Shown here in pieces: positions 57,920 to 64,000 of a DNA stretch of 64,000 bases. The notes beneath the pieces are model-generated. The model searched no databases and was not told the DNA's origin. It saw only the letters and a list, made by a program, of their open reading frames with translations. Origin of the DNA: Agrobacterium pusense (lineage in GTDB: Bacteria; Pseudomonadota; Alphaproteobacteria; Rhizobiales; Rhizobiaceae); NCBI RefSeq assembly GCF_900102105.1, contig NZ_FNBB01000011.1, positions 1 to 64,000 of the forward strand, read 5' to 3'. Each line of letters begins with the position of its first letter. The first letter of the stretch is position 1. Made by a program: the position numbers and the translations under genes.

Positions 57920-59050
57920 ATGGAAACGGATGGAAAGACCCTTCGCCGCGGCTGGACCACGGGCACCTGCGCGGCAGCCGCCACGAAGGCGGCCTGCGCC
58001 GCCCTTCTGACCGGCGAGTTTCCATACCCTGTCGAGGTCGAACTTCCAAGCGGCGCGAGGCCCGCATTTTCCCTCGCGACCGAGGAAAAGGGTGAAAACT
58101 TCGCCCGCGCAGGTGTCATCAAGGATGCAGGCGATGACCCTGATGTTACCCACGGCGCGCTGATCGAAAGCACGGTGCGGCGCGGTCAACCGGGAAGCGG
58201 TATCATCTTCAAGGCCGGCACGGGCGTCGGCACCGTCACGCGGCCCGGACTGCCCCTGCCGCCAGGAGAACCCGCCATCAATCCCGTGCCACGCAAGATG
58301 ATCGAAACCGCCATTCACGAGGTGGCTGGTGCGGAGGCTGATTTCGAAGTCGAAATTTCCGTTCGGGACGGCGAGAAACTTGCGGAGAAAACCCTCAACG
58401 GCAGACTCGGCATCCTCGGGGGTATCTCCATTCTCGGCACCACGGGCGTCGTTATCCCTTTTTCCTGCTCGGCCTGGATCCACTCCATCTGGCGAGGCAT
58501 TGACGTGGCGCGTGCGACCGGCTGCACACACGTGCTCGGCGCTACCGGGAACACCTCTGAAAAAGCGGGACAGGCGCTGTATGAACTGCCCGAGACCGCG
58601 TTGATCGACATGGGGGATTTCATCGGCGGCATGTTGAAATATCTGCGCAGCCACCCGGTCGAGCGGGTAACGATTGCTGGTGGCGTCGCCAAGATGACGA
58701 AGCTCGCCCAGGGGATGCTCGACGTGCACTCCAAAAAAGGTCTTGCCGATCTCGATGCGCTGGCGGCGCTGGCAGGGGAGGCAGGTGGCGATGGGGAACT
58801 CGCTGACGCCATTCGCAGCGCCAACACCGTCGCCCATGCTTTCCAGCTGGCCGATCGCAACGCTATCGATCTTGGCGCGATCGTTGCGGAAAAAGCCTGG
58901 GTGACCGCGGCGGCGGCGCTGAGGACGCCGACCATAGCACTGGATATCCTTGTTTTCGATCGTCAGGGCGCGTTGAAGGGACGCACCGCCTCCACCCCGT
59001 CGCATCAGCCCGCCGCATCCTCCTTTGGAGACCGGAAGCGGCGTACATAG
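57920..59050 (+). CDS. cbiD: Cobalt-precorrin-5B C1-methyltransferase CbiD
   Basis: SAM-dependent methyltransferase acting at C1 of the corrin ring, 376 aa. [27 protein letters not shown] is the CbiD start signature, and [29 protein letters not shown] and [19 protein letters not shown] are the internal motifs. The start is the ATG at 57920 with TAGGAATT before it; an ATG at 57884 adds 12 residues. It stands alone on the plus strand inside a minus-strand cob block and overlaps cobM by 46 bp. In an aerobic-type cob gene set it probably replaces CobF. Confidence 0.95.
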   Translation: METDGKTLRRGWTTGTCAAAATKAACAALLTGEFPYPVEVELPSGARPAFSLATEEKGENFARAGVIKDAGDDPDVTHGALIESTVRRGQPGSGIIFKAGTGVGTVTRPGLPLPPGEPAINPVPRKMIETAIHEVAGAEADFEVEISVRDGEKLAEKTLNGRLGILGGISILGTTGVVIPFSCSAWIHSIWRGIDVARATGCTHVLGATGNTSEKAGQALYELPETALIDMGDFIGGMLKYLRSHPVERVTIAGGVAKMTKLAQGMLDVHSKKGLADLDALAALAGEAGGDGELADAIRSANTVAHAFQLADRNAIDLGAIVAEKAWVTAAAALRTPTIALDILVFDRQGALKGRTASTPSHQPAASSFGDRKRRT

Positions 59051-59778
59051 TCTGCACTGTAGAGCGCGCTTTCACGAAAATCCGTCGAGGCCAAACCACG
59101 GCCGACAAAGATCAGCGCCGTGCGCTCGATAGGCTCGGCCGCAAGCTTGCCTTCGATATCGAACAGGCTACCGCGAATGACCCGCTCATCCGGCCAGGAC
59201 GCCCGCACGACAATGGCGACGGGGCAATCGGAACCATAAAGCGGCGTCAATTCTTCCACGACCCTGCCGATGGCATGAATGGCAAGATGGATGGCAAGCG
59301 TCGCGCCCGTCGCACCGAAAGCCTGCAGCGTCTCGCCATCAGGCATCTTCGATGCACGCCCGGAAATCCGCGTCAGCACAAGGCTCTGCGCCACTTCCGG
59401 CACCGTCAGTTCGCGTTGCAAGGCTGCCGCGGCGGCGGCGAAGGAAGGAACCCCGGGCGTCACGCTGTAATCGAGCCCCAGCTGCTCCAGCCGGCGGATC
59501 TGTTCGCCCATCGCGCTCCAGACGGAAAGGTCGCCGGAGTGCAACCGTGCAACGTCCTTGCCCTCCCTTGCTGCCGCGATGAATTCCGCCTCGATCTCAT
59601 CCAGCGAAAGTGCGGCCGTATCGACAATACGCGCGCCCGGCGGGCAATAGTCGATCAGCGCCTTCGGAACCAGCGAGCCGGCATAAAGGCAGACCGGGCA
59701 CGCCGCGATAAGATCGCGCCCGCGCACCGTAATGAGATCGGCGGCGCCCGGACCGGCACCGATGAAATGAACCGTCAT
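59005..59778 (-). CDS. cobM: Precorrin-4 C11-methyltransferase
   Basis: SAM-dependent corrin methyltransferase, 257 aa. The [14 protein letters not shown] loop (residues 7-20), [15 protein letters not shown] and [14 protein letters not shown] motifs mark CobM/CbiF. It is the last gene of the minus-strand cobL-cobE-cobM run; its ATG shares ATGA with the cobE stop codon. Its 3' end overlaps the plus-strand cbiD by 46 bp. Confidence 0.96.
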   Translation of the reverse strand: MTVHFIGAGPGAADLITVRGRDLIAACPVCLYAGSLVPKALIDYCPPGARIVDTAALSLDEIEAEFIAAAREGKDVARLHSGDLSVWSAMGEQIRRLEQLGLDYSVTPGVPSFAAAAAALQRELTVPEVAQSLVLTRISGRASKMPDGETLQAFGATGATLAIHLAIHAIGRVVEELTPLYGSDCPVAIVVRASWPDERVIRGSLFDIEGKLAAEPIERTALIFVGRGLASTDFRESALYSADYVRRFRSPKEDAAG

Positions 59779-60197
59779 TCGTGTTCTCCATGTTCGATCG
59801 CGCAGCCGCCATCCTCTGGGGCGGCACCGTCAGCGGTTGCGATGGCCACCGTCACATCGCCGTGTACGAGCCGCGGCGCGACCAGTCTTGCATTTTCTCC
59901 CGCTGCCGCAAGCGCCGCGGTTTCGCTCACGCTCGGCAAACCGGACCGCTCGAAACTTGCGCGTGAAAACGTCAGCGTTTTCGAGATAACCGCGTCAAGC
60001 CGGTGCTGCGCGACGATTTCGAGCGACAGGGAAAGGGTTTTCGCCGCTTCCGCAAGGCCGGCTTCCCGCGATTTAAGTGGCGCAGTTGCCAGACGGTCGG
60101 CCTTGACGCCAAAATCCTGCTCGGCAGCGCGCAAGGCAGCGATGATCATCCCCGCCGTCGCTCCCTTGCGGCAGCCTATGCCAGCCACGATCACCAT
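59775..60197 (-). CDS. cobE: Cobalamin biosynthesis protein CobE (CbiG C-terminal type)
   Basis: Small protein (140 aa) equal to the C-terminal domain of CbiG, known as CobE; its exact chemical step is uncertain. [31 protein letters not shown] matches the domain start. The ATG at 60197 lies inside the end of cobL (7-bp overlap), so it is coupled to cobL, and the stop codon overlaps cobM. The ring-contraction enzyme context is consistent with corrin synthesis. Confidence 0.9.
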   Translation of the reverse strand: MVIVAGIGCRKGATAGMIIAALRAAEQDFGVKADRLATAPLKSREAGLAEAAKTLSLSLEIVAQHRLDAVISKTLTFSRASFERSGLPSVSETAALAAAGENARLVAPRLVHGDVTVAIATADGAAPEDGGCAIEHGEHE

Positions 60198-61450
60198 GGC
60201 TTCACCCAGCTCCACTGGGTCACCGGCATGGCCGGACGCCACCCCGACATTGAACCGACAGCCGCCGCCCGCGACACATCCAGCCTTACGATCGAACCGC
60301 CGAGCCTCGCATGCGCGGCCAGCAGAACTGCCTCCATTTCCAACGTCACCGCATTGGCGACCAGACGCCCCCCGGATTTCAATGCCCCCACGGCCCCATC
60401 GAATACACCCGCTTCACTGCCGCCGCCGCCAATGAAGATTGCGTCCGGACGGGGTAACCCTTCAAAAGCGTCGGGAGCGGAACCGATCATGACCTCAAGC
60501 CCGGGAACACCGCAGACGTCGGCATTAAACGTTATGCGTTCCGCCCTTGCCGGGTGCTGCTCTATGGCAATGGCGCGGAGCGAAGGGTGCGACAGCATCC
60601 ATTCAATACCGATCGAGCCGGAACCCGCACCGATATCCCAAAGCAGTTCGCCGCGGCGTGGCGCCAGCGAGGACAGGGTCACAGCCCGGATTTCGCGTTT
60701 GGTGATCTGCCCGTCATGTTCGAACAGGCCATCGTCAAGTCCGTGCGCAAAGGGCAGGACACGTGCGCCTTGATCCGCAACAACGTCAATTGCCACGACA
60801 TTCAGAGCATTGACGTCCTCAACGGCGAAATCGCTCGCCGGGAGGCGGCGCGATCTTTCCCGTTCTCCTCCCAAAGCCTCGAGCAGAGTGAATTCCGACC
60901 GGCCGAAACCGGAGGCAGACAGCAATTTTGCGATCAAAACCGGGTCGCGCTCGTCCGACGTCAGCGCTATGATGCGGGTGCCGGGATGGAGATGCGGCCG
61001 CAAAAGGTCGATGGGTCGGCCGTGCAGCGAAACGCACTCGACCGACTGCAGCGGCCAGCCGAGCCGGGAAGCCGCGAGAGAAAAGGCCGAAGGCGAAGGA
61101 TACGATGCAACCTCTCGGACAGGGACGCTTCTCAGAAGCGTGACGCCCACACCGTAGAAGAATGGATCACCGGATGCCAGCACGCAAACCCTCCTGCCGC
61201 GCAGCGCCAGAACGTCCCTCATCTCCACGTCGAATGGCACGGGCCAGGCCCGTGCTTCGCCCCGAATGGACGCAGCGGCCAGGTCCAGATGACGTTTGCC
61301 GCCAAAGACAACTTCGGCGGCCTCGATTGCCCGCAGCGCATTTTTACCGAGCCCGTCAAGCCCCTCCTCGCCGATGCCGACGATGGAAAGCCAGCGCGTT
61401 GCTTCCTTTTCGGTGGAAGCCTTGCCCGTTCCGGAATATTCAGAGGTCAT
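60191..61450 (-). CDS. cobL: Precorrin-6Y C5,15-methyltransferase (decarboxylating)
   Basis: Fused two-domain enzyme, 419 aa: an N-terminal CbiE-type methyltransferase (IVGIGEEGLDGLGKNA and ASGDPFFYGVGV, about residues 20-210) and a C-terminal CbiT-type methyltransferase/decarboxylase (WDIGAGSGSIGIEWML and AIFIGGGGSE). The fusion is typical of the aerobic route. The ATG at 61450 follows TATGGAG at good spacing. Its start codon overlaps that of cobK on the other strand within one CATG, so the two genes are head-to-head with no gap. Confidence 0.96.
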   Translation of the reverse strand: MTSEYSGTGKASTEKEATRWLSIVGIGEEGLDGLGKNALRAIEAAEVVFGGKRHLDLAAASIRGEARAWPVPFDVEMRDVLALRGRRVCVLASGDPFFYGVGVTLLRSVPVREVASYPSPSAFSLAASRLGWPLQSVECVSLHGRPIDLLRPHLHPGTRIIALTSDERDPVLIAKLLSASGFGRSEFTLLEALGGERERSRRLPASDFAVEDVNALNVVAIDVVADQGARVLPFAHGLDDGLFEHDGQITKREIRAVTLSSLAPRRGELLWDIGAGSGSIGIEWMLSHPSLRAIAIEQHPARAERITFNADVCGVPGLEVMIGSAPDAFEGLPRPDAIFIGGGGSEAGVFDGAVGALKSGGRLVANAVTLEMEAVLLAAHARLGGSIVRLDVSRAAAVGSMSGWRPAMPVTQWSWVKPW

Positions 61451-62231
61451 GACACGCTCCATACTCATTCTTGGCGGCACGACCGATGCCCGCCTCCTGG
61501 CCGGCCGGCTGGGCGAAGATTCCACCTATCGCGTCCTGCTCTCCATGGCGGGGCGCACGATCTCCCCGGTGGAACAGCCCGTACCCATGCGCAGTGGCGG
61601 CTTCGGCGGTGCGGCGGGGCTGGCGGATTTCATCCGCGCCGGGAATTTCGATATTCTGGTGGATGCGACCCATCCCTATGCCGCCAGAATTTCCGCCAAT
61701 GCCGTGGAGGCGTCGAAGCGCGCCGGCGTTCCGCTCATCAGGCTTTCGCGTCCTGCCTGGCAGCGTCAGCCGGGCGATAACTGGCAAAGTGTCGAGAGCA
61801 TCGATCAGGCGGTCGTCGCGCTTGGCGGCCAAGGCAGATGCGTGTTTCTGGCGCTCGGTCGACAGGAGCTTCTTCCTTTTGAGGCCGCGCCCCAGCACAA
61901 CTATCTCATCCGCAGCGTCGATCCCGTGGAACCGCGGCTGAAGTTGCCGGATGCGCGTTACATCACTGCACGCGGTCCTTTCGCAACGGAGGACGAAATC
62001 CGTATGCTGGAAGAAAACCGCATTGAGGTCGTGATATCGAAAAACTCGGGTGGCGCAGCAAGTTACGGCAAGATCGAAGCGGCCAGACAACTCCATCTGC
62101 CGGTTATCATGATCGAGCGGCCGAGGCAGTCGTACGACACGCCCGCCACAAGCGTGACGGTGCCGGATATAGCGACTGCGCTCACCGCCATCCACCATCA
62201 GTTTTCTCTTTTCGAAAAACGAGGCGAATAA
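61449..62231 (+). CDS. cobK: Precorrin-6A reductase
   Basis: NADPH-dependent reductase of precorrin-6A, 260 aa. The N-terminal ILILGGTTDARLLAGRL loop and DATHPYAARISANA segment identify CobK/CbiJ; VISKNSGGAASYGKIEAARQL and the following VIMIERP are family motifs. The ATG at 61449 begins inside the cobL start codon. It is the only cob gene besides cbiD on the plus strand. Its ribosome site (GAGGT, two bases from the ATG) is too close and weak. Its 3' end overlaps cobJ by 34 bp. Confidence 0.95.
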   Translation: MTRSILILGGTTDARLLAGRLGEDSTYRVLLSMAGRTISPVEQPVPMRSGGFGGAAGLADFIRAGNFDILVDATHPYAARISANAVEASKRAGVPLIRLSRPAWQRQPGDNWQSVESIDQAVVALGGQGRCVFLALGRQELLPFEAAPQHNYLIRSVDPVEPRLKLPDARYITARGPFATEDEIRMLEENRIEVVISKNSGGAASYGKIEAARQLHLPVIMIERPRQSYDTPATSVTVPDIATALTAIHHQFSLFEKRGE

Positions 62232-62959
62232 ACGATCGGTTCTTTTCCGGGACGTTCGATCAAACGCGTTTCTTCCGAACCGACAATGACACAGGTCGCC
62301 ATGTCTGCCATGTCGCTCGACGCCTCCGATAGCGGCACGACCCGTATGCGCTCATCCAGGCGGCCTGCCGCCCTGCCGAAGATCACCGGCACCGATCCGG
62401 GCAGATGCACCCGCAACAGGTCAAACGCCGTGCCGAGCTGATGCGGCCGCGCCTTGCTGACAGGATTATAGAAGGCCATCACGAAACCCGCCTGCGCCGC
62501 TGCGATCAGTCGTTTCTCGATGATTCCCCAGGGTTTGAGATTGTCCGACAGTGAAATGGCGCAAAAATCATGCCCAAGCGGCGCACCAGCTCTTGCCGCC
62601 ACCGCCAGCATCGCCGTCACGCCCGGCACGACGGAAACATCGATGTCGCGCCACTCGGATGGACCGTTTTCGATTGCCTCGCAGATGGCCGCCGCCATGG
62701 CGAAAACACCGGGATCACCACCGGAAACCACGCAGACCCTGCCGCCTTCGGCCGCAAGCCGAAGGGCCTGTTCAGCGCGGGAGATCTCCTCGCGATTGTC
62801 GGAGGCATGGCGGCGCTGGTGGGGACCAAGCGAGAGCCGGTCGAGATAAGGAATATAGCCGAAAAAATCGTCGGATGCCGCGACAGCGGCAAGCGCCTCC
62901 GGCGTCACCTGTGCAGCATTACCGGGACCCAGTCCGACGACGACGAGCTTGCCGGTCAT
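62198..62959 (-). CDS. cobJ: Precorrin-3B C17-methyltransferase
   Basis: Methylates C17 and drives ring contraction; 253 aa. VVGLGPGNAAQVTPEALAAV (residues 7-26), VSGGDPGVFAMAAAI and LSDNLKPWGIIEKRL are the CobJ motifs, and AFYNPVSKARPHQL lies in the C-terminal half. It shares ATGA with the cobI stop codon, so cobH-cobI-cobJ are coupled on the minus strand. Its end overlaps plus-strand cobK by 34 bp. Confidence 0.96.
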   Translation of the reverse strand: MTGKLVVVGLGPGNAAQVTPEALAAVAASDDFFGYIPYLDRLSLGPHQRRHASDNREEISRAEQALRLAAEGGRVCVVSGGDPGVFAMAAAICEAIENGPSEWRDIDVSVVPGVTAMLAVAARAGAPLGHDFCAISLSDNLKPWGIIEKRLIAAAQAGFVMAFYNPVSKARPHQLGTAFDLLRVHLPGSVPVIFGRAAGRLDERIRVVPLSEASSDMADMATCVIVGSEETRLIERPGKEPIVYSPRFSKREN

Positions 62960-63723
62960 GGTGCTTCACCCGGGCCGGGCCTCGTTTTCCAGCCAGGTAC
63001 AAGAACCAGCGAAAAGTAGGGTGCAGGCGAAGCATCCCGCTCGATGAGCCGCACTGCATGGCTGTTGGCCATGGTGCCGCGCTCGACATAAAGCGCCTGC
63101 TCGAGCTTGCCGGCCTTTTCCAGTGCACGGCGGATTTTGGGCAGGTTGCGCCCGACTTTCATGATGACCGCCCCGTCCGTGCCGGAAAGACGGTCAGAAA
63201 GAACATCTTCTGCAAGCGTTCCAGGAAGCACGCTCAGAATATCGTCTCCCTGCACCAGCGGCAGCCCAGCCATGGACCAGCAGCCGGACATGGCGGTGAT
63301 GCCGGCTACGACTTCCGCCTGATAGGACGGCGCAAGCCGCAGATGCAGATGCATATAGGAGCCATAGAACAGCGGATCGCCTTCCGAGAGCACGGCAACA
63401 TTCCTGCCGGCTTCGAGATGTGCTGCAATGTCCTTCGCCGACTGATCGAAAAATAGGGCGATCGCATCGCGATATTCCTCACCGTTCTTGTCGCTTTCAA
63501 CCGTGACGGGGTAAACCAACGGCATTTCAAGCGTGCCCGGACGGATAAAGGCCTCGACGATACCACGGCCGTTGCCGCTACTGCCCTTTTTGCAGAAGAA
63601 AGCCAGAACGTCGGCCGCCTCGATGGCACGCACCGCTTTCAGCGTCAGCAGTTCAGGATCGCCCGGACCGGTGCCGACGCCGACGAGTTTCCCCTTACGA
63701 TGTTCAAAAAGAGCCGCGCTCAC
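62956..63723 (-). CDS. cobI: Precorrin-2 C20-methyltransferase
   Basis: First dedicated corrin methyltransferase after precorrin-2; 255 aa. The GVGTGPGDPELLTLKAVRAIEAADVL loop near the N-terminus, LSEGDPLFYGSYMHL and AGITAMSGCWSMAGLPLVQGDDILSVLPGT fit CobI/CbiL. The start ATG shares ATGA with the cobH stop codon and the end shares ATGA with cobJ, giving a tightly coupled three-gene chain. Confidence 0.96.
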   Translation of the reverse strand: MSAALFEHRKGKLVGVGTGPGDPELLTLKAVRAIEAADVLAFFCKKGSSGNGRGIVEAFIRPGTLEMPLVYPVTVESDKNGEEYRDAIALFFDQSAKDIAAHLEAGRNVAVLSEGDPLFYGSYMHLHLRLAPSYQAEVVAGITAMSGCWSMAGLPLVQGDDILSVLPGTLAEDVLSDRLSGTDGAVIMKVGRNLPKIRRALEKAGKLEQALYVERGTMANSHAVRLIERDASPAPYFSLVLVPGWKTRPGPGEAP

Positions 63724-64000
63724 AGGCCCGCCCTCGCAACCGCGTTGACGGCGGCAGCCGTCATGGCCGAGCCGCCCATGCGTCCCTTGACGATGGCGTA
63801 GGGAATGCTGAGCGTACTGACTTCCAACGCATCCTTCGATTCCGCTGCGCCGACGAAACCGACCGGCATGCCGATGATGGCGGCGGGGCGAGGCGCGCCC
63901 TTTTCGAGCATCTCCAGAAGATAGAACAGGGCTGTTGGCGCGTTGCCGATCGCCACCAGGGCACCGTCCATGTGCTCCGCCCAGAGATCAAGCGCGGCGG
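63720..64000 (-). CDS. cobH: Precorrin-8X methylmutase, C-terminal part (runs off the window)
   Basis: The last 93 residues of CobH, which moves a methyl group from C11 to C12 to give hydrogenobyrinate. AALDLWAEHMDGALVAIGNAPTALF and IIGMPVGFVGAAESKDAL are diagnostic, and PYAIVKGRMGGSAMTAAAVNA closes the chain. The N-terminus lies beyond position 64000. It overlaps cobI by 4 bp (ATGA) and is the upstream member of this minus-strand run in the window. Confidence 0.93.
   Translation of the reverse strand, partial: AALDLWAEHMDGALVAIGNAPTALFYLLEMLEKGAPRPAAIIGMPVGFVGAAESKDALEVSTLSIPYAIVKGRMGGSAMTAAAVNAVARAGL

Overview
The window is a high-GC alphaproteobacterial chromosome segment. It most resembles the Agrobacterium/Rhizobium group, near the part of the circular chromosome that carries core housekeeping genes. 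The supporting signs are the large NAD-glutamate dehydrogenase (1586 aa), the CarD, DUF1013/TrcR and SUV3-like helicase families, a phaR-phaA-phaB unit, an Irr-type box before bfd-bfr, and the sequences of the ribosomal, Leu and Cob proteins. I saw no insertion sequence, prophage, CRISPR array, tRNA or rRNA. Almost everything is core metabolism or cell biology, so the interesting material is in gene architecture, start sites and intergenic DNA.

Layout: 1-2960, a TRAP transporter (small permease, large permease, binding protein). 3009-6610, acsA, a DUF1013 cell-cycle regulator and a PLP-homeostasis protein. 6802-11049, leuS-lptE-holA. 11084-15085, ferredoxin fdxA, then an S4 RNA-binding protein coupled to an SUV3-like RNA helicase. 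15086-15543, a noncoding stretch with a dense cluster of GANTC (CcrM) sites. 15544-17729, a ubiquinone-type hydroxylase and tesB. 17735-19736, glnK-amtB under a sigma-54 promoter. 19932-24339, ftsK, lolA and xthA. 24372-26961, a cyclic-nucleotide-domain protein, an OmpR-type regulator, an L,D-transpeptidase and carD. 27503-33746, the NAD-glutamate dehydrogenase and an MFS transporter. 33808-36691, PHB synthesis genes. 36842-37760, bfd-bfr iron storage. 37759-47953, a long minus-strand block (rppH, deacetylase, ctpA, envC, rlmH, rsfS, nadD, proA, proB, obgE). 47962-50149, two GNATs and rpmA/rplU. 50274-54333, a metallopeptidase, DUF1737, a CitE-like lyase, leuD and leuB. 54314-55561, a di-heme peroxidase. 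55761-64000, a cobalamin (corrin ring) locus that runs off the right edge inside cobH.

How the genes work together: glnK-amtB and the glutamate dehydrogenase handle nitrogen. acsA, tesB and phaAB handle acetyl-CoA flux and carbon storage. envC-ctpA, the deacetylase-like protein and ftsK serve cell division and envelope remodelling. The cob genes make the corrin ring by the CobI/J/M/L/K/H route, with CbiD present where a CobF-type enzyme might be expected. In this cob block cobK and cbiD face the other way, producing two convergent overlaps and one head-to-head start-codon overlap.

No clearly undescribed multi-gene system was found. The best leads are the GANTC cluster, the cobL/cobK shared CATG start, the near-exclusive CTG leucine codons of leuS, and several candidate regulatory sites.
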